Positions 17,777-26,556 of a stretch of 32,820 bases of DNA are shown piece by piece (within the stretch, counting starts at the first letter, position 1; each line of letters starts with the position of its first letter). Both the position numbers and the translations under genes were made by a program. A model generated the notes under the pieces. The model saw only the letters and a program-made list of their open reading frames with translations. It searched no databases and was not told the origin of the DNA. This DNA is from Flavobacterium sp. (GTDB lineage: Bacteria; Bacteroidota; Bacteroidia; Flavobacteriales; Flavobacteriaceae): positions 1-32,820 of the forward strand of contig NZ_PNJW01000035.1 in NCBI RefSeq assembly GCF_013822155.1, given 5' to 3'.

Positions 17777-19387
17777 ATGAAAAAAAGCTACTTTTTATTA
17801 TTATTGTTTTGCTCTTTTTCCGCGATTTCGCAAGAAGATGCTTGGGTTTATTTTACCAATAAACCAGATGCCGATTTCTTTTTGCAAAACCCCTTGGAAA
17901 TGCTTTCTCAACGAGCCTTAGACAGAAGAACTACCCAAAACATTGCATTGGATTTGTTGGATGTTCCCATTGCAGAATCCTATAAAACACAAATTGCTGC
18001 TCAACCCGGCATCACAATTATGGCCCAATCCAAGTGGATGAATTGTTTGCACATAAGAGGCACTCAAGGAGCAATTGAAGCATTAAGTTCTCTACCGTTT
18101 GTTAGTTCAATTCAGTTTGCTAATCCAACCTTGAATCAAAGTGGACGCATGGCTAGCACCAATAAAGAGGCAACAGTAACTAAAAACCTCGACATTCAGG
18201 TTGATTTTTCTTACGGAGGTTCATTTAATCAAGTTCAAATGTTAGGAGGCGATTTACTTCACCAACAAAATTTTACCGGTAACGGTAAAATAATAGCGGT
18301 AATGGATAATGGTTTTCCGGGTGTAAACACTACACAACCTTTTCAACGTTTACGGGACAATAACCTCATTTTAGGCGGTTATGATTTTGTCGACCGTGAT
18401 GAAGATGTTTATGACGGTGGAACTCACGGAACTATGGTGCTTTCCACCATGGGAGGATATAAAGAAGCTGAGTTAGTAGGTACCGCTCCAGATGCAGCCT
18501 ACTATTTATTTAAAACCGAAGCCAACACCTATGAAAACCCCTTGGAAGAATCCCTTTGGGTGGAAGCTGCAGAATTAGCAGACAGTTTAGGCGTTGATGT
18601 AATCAACACGTCTTTGGGCTATTCTACTTTTGATAATCCGGCTTATAATTATTCGTATGCCGACATGAATGGAATTACCACTTTCATTGCTCGGGGTGCT
18701 GATTTAGCTTTTTCACGAGGAATGATTTGTGTTTCCTCCGCCGGAAATTCAGGCAACAGTTCATGGCTATATATTTCTACACCTGCAGATGCAATTAATA
18801 CCTTAACCGTTGGTGCCGTGAATGCCTCCGGAGTTTATGCTTCGTTTAGTTCTATCGGTCCTTCTTCGGATGGACGAGTAAAACCCGATGTAGACGCTCA
18901 AGGAGTTTCTTCTACGGTTGCAACGTCAAATGGATCGATAGCTAATGCAAACGGAACTTCTTTCTCCGGACCAATTACAGCCGGAATGGTAGCCTGTTTA
19001 TGGCAAGCATTACCAACTAAAACCAATGCAGAACTTATTCAATTGGTCAAAGAATCTGCTCATCTTTACCAAAATCCAACTGCTCAATTAGGGTATGGAA
19101 TTCCGAATTTCAATGCGGCCTTAATTAATGCTTTAGCCGTAAACGATTTTGAAACTACTCCTTTTGTGGTCTACCCAAATCCGTTTCAAGATGAAATTTC
19201 AATTGTCTTAGCTAACAAGTTTGAAAAGGCTCAAATGGAATTATTTTCAATGCTGGGTCAAAAAATAAAAACATTTTCGGTTTCAGGTCATCAAACAATC
19301 GATGTGACTGAGGTGGCTTCCGGAATTTATTTTTATCAAATCACAGCAGGAAACAATACCTTCAGCGGTAAACTAATCAAAAAGTAA
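17777..19387 (+). CDS. Subtilisin-like serine protease (S8) with T9SS sorting domain
   Basis: 536-residue secreted protease. Signal peptide 1-19 (SAISQ). A propeptide-like region follows (about 20-115, AWVYFTNKPDADFF and LSQRALDRR), as in the Bacteroidota S8 group. The triad is visible: Asp in AVMDNGFPG (about 177), His in GGTHGTMV (about 217), and Ser in NGTSFSGPITAGMVA (about 395), with oxyanion Asn in SSAGNSGN. The aspartate motif is DNG rather than the common DTG or DSG. The C-terminal 75 residues are a T9SS type A sorting domain (VYPNPFQDEISI, FSMLGQKIKTF, VASGIYFYQI, KLIKK). Gaps to neighbours are short, so it may be co-transcribed with mnmA. Confidence 0.92.
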   Translation: MKKSYFLLLLFCSFSAISQEDAWVYFTNKPDADFFLQNPLEMLSQRALDRRTTQNIALDLLDVPIAESYKTQIAAQPGITIMAQSKWMNCLHIRGTQGAIEALSSLPFVSSIQFANPTLNQSGRMASTNKEATVTKNLDIQVDFSYGGSFNQVQMLGGDLLHQQNFTGNGKIIAVMDNGFPGVNTTQPFQRLRDNNLILGGYDFVDRDEDVYDGGTHGTMVLSTMGGYKEAELVGTAPDAAYYLFKTEANTYENPLEESLWVEAAELADSLGVDVINTSLGYSTFDNPAYNYSYADMNGITTFIARGADLAFSRGMICVSSAGNSGNSSWLYISTPADAINTLTVGAVNASGVYASFSSIGPSSDGRVKPDVDAQGVSSTVATSNGSIANANGTSFSGPITAGMVACLWQALPTKTNAELIQLVKESAHLYQNPTAQLGYGIPNFNAALINALAVNDFETTPFVVYPNPFQDEISIVLANKFEKAQMELFSMLGQKIKTFSVSGHQTIDVTEVASGIYFYQITAGNNTFSGKLIKK

Positions 19388-19410
19388 AACGAGACCGGCA
19401 CAGAGTTAAT

Positions 19411-20349
19411 ATGAACAAAATTACTCAACTTTTCAACATACAATACCCAATCATTCAAGGCGGAATGATTTGGAATAGCGGATACAAATTAGCAAGTGCT
19501 GTCAGTAATGCCGGTGGACTCGGACTCATCGGAGCGGGTTCCATGTATCCGGAAGTACTGCGGGAACACATCCAAAAATGTAAAAAAGTAACCTCAAAAC
19601 CTTTTGGAGTAAATGTACCTATGTTGTATCCCAACATCGAGGAAATCATGGAGATTATTGTCGAAGAAGGTGTAAAAATAGTCTTCACTTCAGCCGGAAA
19701 CCCAAAAACGTGGACTTCTTTTTTAAAAGAAAAAGGAATCACTGTTGTTCATGTGGTCAGTAGTTCTAAGTTTGCCTTGAAAGCCCAAGAGGCTGGGGTA
19801 GATGCTGTAGTTGCCGAAGGCTTTGAAGCCGGAGGGCACAACGGACGGGAAGAAACCACTACGTTGACTTTGATTCCAATGGTGAAAGAACAAATTCAAA
19901 TTCCACTTATTGCCGCCGGCGGAATTGCCACCGGTCGTGGCATGCTCGCCGTAATGATTCTTGGAGCAGACGGCGTTCAAATAGGAAGTCGTTTTGCTGC
20001 TTCCACAGAAAGTTCGGCCCATACTGATTTTAAACAAACTATTCTCGAAACGAAAGAAGGTGATACCCAAGTAACATTAAAAGAATTGGCTCCCGTACGT
20101 TTAATCAAAAACAAATTCTACCAAGACATACAGGAATTATATACCAAATGTCCTTCAACCGAAGAACTCAAACAACTATTAGGAAGAGCCAGAGCTAAAC
20201 GTGGCATGTTTGAAGGCGACCTCGTCGAAGGGGAACTGGAAATCGGTCAAATTGCCGGACTGATTCACGAAATCAAACCCGTAAAAGAAATCATCGAGAT
20301 CATTATTGACGAATTTGAAATTGCCAAAAAAGAAGCAATTCAGTTATGA
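19411..20349 (+). CDS. NAD(P)H-dependent flavin oxidoreductase / nitronate monooxygenase family
   Basis: 312-residue TIM-barrel FMN enzyme. The family signatures are clear: YPIIQGGMIWNSGYKLASAV near the start, SNAGGLGLIGAG, FGVNVPML, then VDAVVAEGFEAGGHNG and the phosphate-binding loops LIAAGGIATGRGM and GADGVQIGSRF. It resembles the group often labelled 2-nitropropane dioxygenase; the related FabK enoyl-ACP reductases share the same fold, so the true reaction cannot be fixed from the sequence. No fatty acid synthesis genes lie beside it. It starts 23 bases after the protease stop, in the same direction. Confidence 0.88.
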   Translation: MNKITQLFNIQYPIIQGGMIWNSGYKLASAVSNAGGLGLIGAGSMYPEVLREHIQKCKKVTSKPFGVNVPMLYPNIEEIMEIIVEEGVKIVFTSAGNPKTWTSFLKEKGITVVHVVSSSKFALKAQEAGVDAVVAEGFEAGGHNGREETTTLTLIPMVKEQIQIPLIAAGGIATGRGMLAVMILGADGVQIGSRFAASTESSAHTDFKQTILETKEGDTQVTLKELAPVRLIKNKFYQDIQELYTKCPSTEELKQLLGRARAKRGMFEGDLVEGELEIGQIAGLIHEIKPVKEIIEIIIDEFEIAKKEAIQL

Positions 20350-20453
20350 TTTTTCAAGAGTGATGAATTAAACATTATTCACAAGATTTGTTCGTTTTTT
20401 TGTTTTCCTGATGATTGCCTCCCTCATTAACTGTTTTATAAACCAAAATAAAT

Positions 20454-20461
20454 TATTTTTG
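20454..20461 (+). promoter_or_regulatory. -7 promoter element of the TPR-AraC gene
   Basis: Reads TATTTTTG, a perfect TAnnTTTG match, 12 bases before the chosen ATG. It lies inside the longer reading frame that begins at 20411 and therefore excludes that start. Confidence 0.55.
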
Positions 20462-20473
20462 TGTATAATATTA

Positions 20474-22006
20474 ATGGGAATGCATAAAAAACTTCTCTTT
20501 TTACTGCTTTTTTTTAGTAATATTACTTTTTTATTTTCTCAAAAAAATGAAGAAGTAGGTGTTCTTTTTCAAAAATCGGAAGAAGCTTTGTTCAGAAATC
20601 CGGAACAATGTTTAAAAATCACGAACCATATTGTTCATAATTCAACCACACCAAATGAATTAGCTCAAGCCTATTTATTACTTTCTAAAAGCTATTTCAC
20701 TTCCGGAAAATTTATGCTTGCAGCTGAAAATATCCTTTTAGCAAATCAACAGGCAGAACAATCCTCTGAAAAAGATATTTATATTGAATCTCTTTTGTTT
20801 TCCTCAGAAATATATAATTTTTTAGGACTTTATGAAGTGGCTAATCAACAAATTGAGAATGCCAAAAAGGTAGCTCAAAAAGATAAAAAATTAACGGAAA
20901 GAGTAAAAACATATTTATATTTCAACACTCCTGATAATAAACATAAAAGGACGGATAGTAATCTTACTAATGAATTTAACTATTCTTTTTTATCTAAAGG
21001 AACGATTCAAACTCAACTTGCCACGGAATACCTTAGCCAATCAAAATTTGATTCCGCCTTGGTTTATTTTCAAAAAAGTATCGATAACAACAAAGAAAAT
21101 AATGTAGGGAACTACTGGGAAATGATTACGGCCTTGCATTTCAGCAACTATTTCTTTGCTAAAAAAGAGTATCAAAATGCAATTGAACAATTAAACCTGG
21201 CTATTGAGAAAGGGAAGTTGTTTTCAAATGATTATTTTCAAGAATCTATATATAAAAAGCTATCCGAAAACTATTTAGTCACGGATAATATAATTAAATA
21301 CCGAGAATTCAATCAAAAAGCAATGACTGCTGGCAGTAATGTTTCTACAGAATTGACCTTAGCTACAAATTATGTAATAGAGCAATTGCACAAAGTAAAT
21401 GAAGAAAAAATAGACAAAGCGAAATCCATCCAAAACAATATAAATTGGATTTTAGCCTCTATTGCCTCAGTTTTGCTATTGGGATGGCTCTTTATGAAAT
21501 GGCTTTTTGCAACCAGAATTCAATACATGACTGACATTATCAGCTATTTAAAACTTATCCATAATTCTGAAACTAAAATAGAAACCAATGAAAGAGTATT
21601 GTTAAAGAGTATTCCTAAACCAAAGGAAATCGAAGAGCTTCTGCTAACAAAATTAACCAAGTTTGAAACAGGAGAAAAGTTTTTAAACAAAGACATGTCG
21701 TTAGCTCTTTTAGCCTCACAATTGGATACCAACACAAAATACCTCTCGGAAGTAATTAATAAATATAAAGGAAAAAATTTCAATGTCTATATTAATGAAT
21801 TGAGAATCAATTACATCGTTTCAAAACTCAAAACCAATCCGATGTATTTGAATTATAAAGTAAGTTATTTAGCTGATGAATGTGGCTTTTCATCTCACAG
21901 TAGCTTTTCAACCGTATTTAAAAACTCTACCGGAATTAAACCCAATGTTTTTATTCAATTTTTAATGAAAGACAGAAATGAAAACAATAAAAGCAGTGCT
22001 GCCTAA
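20474..22006 (+). CDS. TPR-membrane-AraC family transcriptional regulator
   Basis: 510-residue one-component regulator. Signal/anchor segment about 4-23 (LLFLLLFFSNITFLFSQ), then TPR-like helices (about 25-310) in the periplasm, a membrane segment WILASIASVLLLGWLFMKWLF (about 326-346) and a cytoplasmic C-terminal AraC-type double helix-turn-helix (about 405-500): LALLASQLDTNTKYLSEVIN for the first helix pair and VSYLADECGFSSHSSFSTVF for the second, with GIKPNVFI at the end. This plan is common in flavobacteria and couples an outside signal to gene expression. The next gene starts four bases after its stop, so the two are surely co-transcribed. The target genes are unknown; the large secreted protein downstream is a candidate. 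Confidence 0.88.
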   Translation: MGMHKKLLFLLLFFSNITFLFSQKNEEVGVLFQKSEEALFRNPEQCLKITNHIVHNSTTPNELAQAYLLLSKSYFTSGKFMLAAENILLANQQAEQSSEKDIYIESLLFSSEIYNFLGLYEVANQQIENAKKVAQKDKKLTERVKTYLYFNTPDNKHKRTDSNLTNEFNYSFLSKGTIQTQLATEYLSQSKFDSALVYFQKSIDNNKENNVGNYWEMITALHFSNYFFAKKEYQNAIEQLNLAIEKGKLFSNDYFQESIYKKLSENYLVTDNIIKYREFNQKAMTAGSNVSTELTLATNYVIEQLHKVNEEKIDKAKSIQNNINWILASIASVLLLGWLFMKWLFATRIQYMTDIISYLKLIHNSETKIETNERVLLKSIPKPKEIEELLLTKLTKFETGEKFLNKDMSLALLASQLDTNTKYLSEVINKYKGKNFNVYINELRINYIVSKLKTNPMYLNYKVSYLADECGFSSHSSFSTVFKNSTGIKPNVFIQFLMKDRNENNKSSAA

Positions 22007-22010
22007 ATAA

Positions 22011-23156
22011 ATGAAAATAGCTATCTCAATAAAACTTGGTTTAGTGTTGTTTTTTACAACAGCGATGGTTCAACCATGTCTTGCTCAAACAAGCATTGAC
22101 AGTTTATTGAATGTTGGCAATTTTGAACTCTATGAAAACCCTAATAAAGCCATCAATATAGGTATAAAAATACTCAATGCTAAAGAGTGTACTGACGAAT
22201 TTGAAATCGAAGCACTATTGCTAATTTCAACAGCATATTCTTCTAAACGCAATTATGAAAAGTCACTTTCATATGCCACAAAAGCATTAAATGTGCTTCC
22301 TCAAATTAATGATGATGCGTTTAAAGTTAGAGTCTACAATAGAATCGGGCTTCAGTACCAACAGTTAAAAATGTATGATAATGCCCTTCTTTATCTCGAT
22401 AAAGCCCTGCAAATTGCTACGGATTCTAAACAGAAAGAGAATTTCGATAAATTAATCGGATTTAATTATGCCGGAAGAGGCTTTATTTACAGAGAACAAA
22501 TGAGCTGTGATATTGCTCAGAATTATTTCAATAAATCACTCTATTATTTCAAAAGAAACCTCAAAGCACCTCTTATGAATGCTAATTTGAGTATCATTTC
22601 ATATAACAAAGGAAATTGCTTCATTGCTTCCAATCAAATAGATTCTGCGAAAATCAGTTTTAACCAAGCGATTGATTTTTCAAAAAAAATTGAAGCCAAT
22701 AGTCTGGAAGCATTTGCCTATAAAGGTTTGGCAGAAGTACATACTAGTGAAGGAAATTATTCGCTGGCCATTAAACAGCTGACTGATGCTTTAAAAATTG
22801 CTGAAAAGGTGGGAGACCTTGTTCTAAATGAAGGAATCTACAAAGGGTTAGCCGACAATTACCTCGCCGTGAACAACCATGAATTGTATCATAAGTATGT
22901 CTTGAAATACAATGAAATTAAAAATAAAACACACGATGCGGAAACAAAAACAATTAACCAATTAATTGTTCAGGATGATAAAGAAGCTTCGATTAAAATC
23001 GAACAGCAAAAAGCCTCTGCTTTATATTATAGAATTCCGCTTATCAGTTTAATAGTTTTACTGATAGGCCTCTGCTTTTTTGAATATTTCAGCTATAAAA
23101 AGAAGTATAAAAAACTCAAAACAGATAAATTTAACATGGAAAAACAGTCTTCCTGA
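22011..23156 (+). CDS. TPR protein with C-terminal membrane anchor, HTH-less companion of the AraC regulator
   Basis: 381-residue protein. Signal peptide about 1-25 (VQPCLAQ), then about six TPR-like units, for example YEKSLSYATKALNVL, YDNALLYLDKALQIA, IDSAKISFNQAIDFS and YSLAIKQLTDALKIA. A membrane segment IPLISLIVLLIGLCFFEYFSY (about 344-364) is followed by only about 17 mostly basic residues. The plan repeats the preceding protein (N-terminal EN/RNPxxxxxI-type start, TPR, one membrane helix) but stops where that protein's DNA-binding domain begins. No frameshifted HTH remnant is seen in the 154 bases after the stop. It may sense or modulate the regulator; this is inference. Confidence 0.82.
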   Translation: MKIAISIKLGLVLFFTTAMVQPCLAQTSIDSLLNVGNFELYENPNKAINIGIKILNAKECTDEFEIEALLLISTAYSSKRNYEKSLSYATKALNVLPQINDDAFKVRVYNRIGLQYQQLKMYDNALLYLDKALQIATDSKQKENFDKLIGFNYAGRGFIYREQMSCDIAQNYFNKSLYYFKRNLKAPLMNANLSIISYNKGNCFIASNQIDSAKISFNQAIDFSKKIEANSLEAFAYKGLAEVHTSEGNYSLAIKQLTDALKIAEKVGDLVLNEGIYKGLADNYLAVNNHELYHKYVLKYNEIKNKTHDAETKTINQLIVQDDKEASIKIEQQKASALYYRIPLISLIVLLIGLCFFEYFSYKKKYKKLKTDKFNMEKQSS

Positions 23157-23310
23157 CGACCGTTTTAAATACGAACTGTTTTTGTTGTAAATAATTATAA
23201 TTCAATATTTTAAAAGTTATTTTTACTTTCAAAATTCATGAATTTTAAAAGACTTCTTTTTTTTTATATTGTGTAAAGCAATATTTTAGCCTTGTCAAAA
23301 AATAAACAAC

Positions 23311-25617
23311 ATGAGAAAAATTACTTTATTTGCTTTTTTTGCATTTTCTTTAAATGCAACTAATTTATTTGGCCAGTTTTTGGTTAAAGAATCATTTTTT
23401 GAAACTACCGGAGTTTCAAACATAGGGACAGTTTCCGGATATGAATCGCAAACCGGTCCTTATATTATTTGGAATCCAGATGCAAATACAACACAATACA
23501 TCGGTGGAGTAGCTCCAGGTAATGGCGTTGGAGGTTCAGCAGAGTTTTCAAATGATGGCAACTTTCTTTCCGGAACCAATATGATTGATATGCCTATATC
23601 GACAGATTGGCAACGAAACATTCTAACCGATTACAATTATATTTTTAGAGGTATTGAATTCCCGGAGTCTCAAGATTTATTCGGCTATGCAGTGGGACAA
23701 TCACTAACTTATAACGGTAACGGCATTGTTTTACGAACTACAAACGGCGGACAAACATGGGGAGCCATGTGGGTTGATGACCAACAAAGAGGTTTGGAAG
23801 CCATGAGTTTTCCAACTTTTGGAACGGGATATGTGGGTGGTTTTAATCACTACTTCGCTAAAACTGAAAATGCAGGCTGGGATTGGACAGAATTAAATCC
23901 TGGCGGAACTGACAATGTATATAAGTACACGGCCATCGAATTTGCTGATGATTTAAATGGAGTTGTTGGTGCACAGTTAGAAGATGGAGCTGCTGTTTAT
24001 CTAACGGCTGATGGTGGTCAAACTTGGACGGCCGCTAGCGGGTTAGCTGCCATTCCTTATAAAATTGATTATGTTGGTGATGGAATATACTTCCTGGTAA
24101 CTAATGGAGGGGATATTCAAAAATCAATTGATTTTGGGGCTACTTGGACAACAGTTTATGCTGATTCAAATGCATTGCTTTTAGGAATAAGATTTTTTAA
24201 TTCGATGATAGGAATTGCAACAGCTGAAACGAATATAATTAAAACTACTGATGGTGGAGCAACTTGGACTTCTTCGCCGATTGTACCTGGTGTAACTGAT
24301 GGTGTACTTTGGAGAGACATTGCATGGGAAAATAATGATCATCTTATTTTAGTAGGAACACCTGATGTGATTTTCGAATCTTTTGATGCAGGTTCAACGT
24401 GGACATGGGGAAATCAGGCTATTTTTAATGGTGACCCTGCTTTATACGAAATTGCAGTAACTCCGACAAGTATTCAAGTGTGTGGTTCGCAAGGAAATTT
24501 TTATAAAAAATCCTTAATTTCTTCCACGCCAGTTGCTCAAATGGCGAGATATAGCGTTGAAAATGATCAATGGACTGATTTAGGAAGTCTTGGTTTTCAA
24601 GTGGACGGAACAACCAGTGGTGGATTCAACATTTCCGGTGACGGTTTAACCGTAGTAGGAAATTCTTGGGCAAATCCTTCTAACGGTAACGGAACATCGC
24701 CTTATGCTCATGCAGTGGCATGGTCTGCAACGGAAGGTTTAATGGATTTAGGAAGTTTACATGCCTCTATAAATAGAAGTTCCAGAGCAAATGCCGTAAA
24801 TAACGATGCTTCAGTTGTGGTTGGTTACCAAGATTTTAATGGACCTTGGAAGTCGGCTGTATGGCGTAAAAATCCTGAAGGTGGTTATTTCCCGAACGAG
24901 TATATTTTAATCGACCCTGCTGGAGACCCAACAGATGAGTACAATCAAATTGGTGAATGTTCTGCCGTTTCCGGAGACGGTAACTGGATTGGAGGATATG
25001 GTGACTATGCAAATGCTGACGAACCTTGGATTTGGAGTGAAGCTACCGGTGTTATTAATTTAGGAACCCTTGGTGGTGCAGGAAGAGTTTCTGCCATCAA
25101 CAACGATGGTAGTGTAGTAATCGGATGGTTTGACAATGGTTTTTGGGATCCTCAAGTTCCATTTATTTGGACTCCTACAGAGGGTTTACAAAACTTAAAC
25201 AACTATATCACGGAAACCTTAGGGTACACCATGGGTAATAGTCCTGTTTATATTCCTAACAATATATCTGAAAATGGAAAATACATAGTAGGGTGGGGTT
25301 ATGATCCTACCGTTGGTGAATGGGGTGATACATTTACCTTCCGTTTGCAACTGCCTGATGGCTTAGGGGTCAATGAGGTTGCTCTTAACAATACTGTAAG
25401 CGTTTATCCAAACCCGGTGAAAGACATACTGAATATTTCTTCAAAAGAACTAATCAGCAACGTGCAAGTATACAACGTAAGCGGTCAACAAATTTTGACT
25501 GAAAAAGCAATAAATACAATCACTAAAATTGATTTATCTTCTTTAAGCAGTGGAGTATATTTTGTAAAAACGAGCTCTGCAAATGCAAGCAAAACAATCA
25601 AAGTGATTAAACAATAA
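23311..25617 (+). CDS. Large secreted protein with BNR/Ycf48-like and HAF repeats and T9SS sorting domain
   Basis: 768-residue secreted protein. Signal peptide about 1-22 (ATNLFGQ). Residues about 130-370 hold five sialidase-type (BNR/Asp-box) motifs: TNGGQTWGA, ADGGQTWTA, DFGATWTTV, TDGGATWTS and DAGSTWTWG, at about 146, 232, 273, 312 and 357. Residues about 420-680 hold HAF-type repeats (DLGSL, DLGSLH, NLGTLGG with VNNDASVVVGY and INNDGSVVIGW). The last 75 residues are a T9SS type A sorting domain (VSVYPNPVKDILNIS, VYNVSGQQI, SSGVYFVKT). It thus joins two beta-propeller-like regions with no enzyme motif. A ligand-binding surface or secreted role is likely. Start ATG 23311; the leader is G-free and A-rich. 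Confidence 0.88.
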   Translation: MRKITLFAFFAFSLNATNLFGQFLVKESFFETTGVSNIGTVSGYESQTGPYIIWNPDANTTQYIGGVAPGNGVGGSAEFSNDGNFLSGTNMIDMPISTDWQRNILTDYNYIFRGIEFPESQDLFGYAVGQSLTYNGNGIVLRTTNGGQTWGAMWVDDQQRGLEAMSFPTFGTGYVGGFNHYFAKTENAGWDWTELNPGGTDNVYKYTAIEFADDLNGVVGAQLEDGAAVYLTADGGQTWTAASGLAAIPYKIDYVGDGIYFLVTNGGDIQKSIDFGATWTTVYADSNALLLGIRFFNSMIGIATAETNIIKTTDGGATWTSSPIVPGVTDGVLWRDIAWENNDHLILVGTPDVIFESFDAGSTWTWGNQAIFNGDPALYEIAVTPTSIQVCGSQGNFYKKSLISSTPVAQMARYSVENDQWTDLGSLGFQVDGTTSGGFNISGDGLTVVGNSWANPSNGNGTSPYAHAVAWSATEGLMDLGSLHASINRSSRANAVNNDASVVVGYQDFNGPWKSAVWRKNPEGGYFPNEYILIDPAGDPTDEYNQIGECSAVSGDGNWIGGYGDYANADEPWIWSEATGVINLGTLGGAGRVSAINNDGSVVIGWFDNGFWDPQVPFIWTPTEGLQNLNNYITETLGYTMGNSPVYIPNNISENGKYIVGWGYDPTVGEWGDTFTFRLQLPDGLGVNEVALNNTVSVYPNPVKDILNISSKELISNVQVYNVSGQQILTEKAINTITKIDLSSLSSGVYFVKTSSANASKTIKVIKQ

Positions 25618-25660
25618 GTAGAAAGTAAGTTTTTTTATTATATAGTTTTTATTCAAAGCG

Positions 25661-25695
25661 AAAATCCCGAAGCCAACACTTCGGGATTTTTATTT
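25661..25695. terminator. Terminator between convergent genes
   Basis: Perfect 12-bp stem (25661-25672 with 25679-25690), 6-base loop, followed by T-rich sequence on the plus strand. It serves the large secreted protein and may also act for the convergent minus-strand gene. Confidence 0.85.
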
Positions 25696-25714
25696 TTATC
25701 ATTCTCAACCTAGT

Positions 25715-26065
25715 CTATTCTTTGTCCTCTGGTCTGATTTGTTCTAACAACTCTTTAGGGGCATTTGCACTGTAAGCACTGAAAATTGCCTCCTTTAAAA
25801 CTTGTTTATCCACTATATCCAACATTATATGAGTCCATCCTTGGCGACCCCAACTGTTCGGAACCGGATAAAACGATAGCTCGTGTTTAGAATGAAAATT
25901 ACGTTGCTCAGCCGGTGAAAGTTTTAGGCAAACTTGAGATTGTTCATAGTTATAAGTAACAAAAACTTCCTTTCTTACCCTGAAAGAAATTAATTTAAGA
26001 TGGTGTTCTTCAATTACTTCAGGTAGTAAAAATAAAATTTCTTGTATAACGTTGAGATTAATCAA
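25715..26065 (-). CDS. MmcQ/YjbR family protein
   Basis: 116-residue small cytoplasmic protein. The pattern LLPEVIEEHHLKLISFRVRKEVFVTYNYEQ followed by VCLKLSPAEQ, VPNSWGRQGWTHIMLD and a C-terminal helix AYSANAPKELLEQ matches the MmcQ/YjbR fold (double-wing, CyaY-like). Some relatives bind DNA; the role is not established. No in-frame ATG exists near the beginning, so a TTG at 26065 is the only start that keeps the conserved N-terminal helix. A weak promoter match (TTACTTTG on the minus strand, 26096-26103) lies 30 bases upstream. Confidence 0.75.
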   Translation of the reverse strand: MINLNVIQEILFLLPEVIEEHHLKLISFRVRKEVFVTYNYEQSQVCLKLSPAEQRNFHSKHELSFYPVPNSWGRQGWTHIMLDIVDKQVLKEAIFSAYSANAPKELLEQIRPEDKE

Positions 26066-26116
26066 AACCGTTTTGATGTTTTATAATTATAGTACCAAAG
26101 TAACTTAAAAATTTGT

Positions 26117-26530
26117 TTATAACAACTTTTTCAATCGGTCTGTTTTCATTTGTCGGCCAAAAGAGTAAGTAGAAGCTGATTTTTCTTGAAAAGTATAAAT
26201 GAGCAGACACTTTTGATACAAACTTTTTTTCATTGCTTCATCGTCAGGAAAGCGTTCTGCAACAGAAATAAGAATATCTGTAAAATAATCGAGGTTTTCA
26301 TTATTAAAACCTTTTTTGCGAACAAGTGTATCGATAAAACTATCATCGGGAAGAGCAATGAACTCATTCAAATCTAAGTCAATTTCGCTCTTCAATGCCT
26401 TATTGGTCGTTTCAATAATATCTTGCTGCACACCTTGTTGTTTTATTCCCAATAAGTCCGAAAGCACTTTTCGCAACACGATACCAAGTTGGTCAATTTG
26501 TTTTTTTAGATAATCTTTTTCTTGTTGCAT
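26117..26530 (-). CDS. Hypothetical protein, helical
   Basis: 137-residue cytoplasmic-type protein that I do not recognise. It is helical and charged: it begins QQEKDYLKKQIDQLGIVLRKVLSDLL, has a middle part LNEFIALPDDSFIDTLVRKKGF and ends SFGRQMKTDRLKKLL. There is no signal peptide, membrane segment or Cys-rich motif. ATG 26530 is preferred because a -7 element overlaps the upstream TTG at 26551. The next minus-strand gene, the MmcQ/YjbR protein, starts 51 bases after its stop. Confidence 0.68.
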   Translation of the reverse strand: MQQEKDYLKKQIDQLGIVLRKVLSDLLGIKQQGVQQDIIETTNKALKSEIDLDLNEFIALPDDSFIDTLVRKKGFNNENLDYFTDILISVAERFPDDEAMKKSLYQKCLLIYTFQEKSASTYSFGRQMKTDRLKKLL

Positions 26531-26548
26531 GGTAGGAATATTTTTAAC

Positions 26549-26556
26549 CAAATTTA
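26549..26556 (-). promoter_or_regulatory. -7 promoter element of the hypothetical gene
   Basis: Minus strand reads TAAATTTG, a perfect TAnnTTTG match. It overlaps the possible TTG start at 26551 and so supports the ATG at 26530. Confidence 0.5.

Noticed and set aside
20411..20473. N-terminal extension of the TPR-AraC regulator
   Set aside because: The extension spans the -7 element and precedes a normal signal segment.
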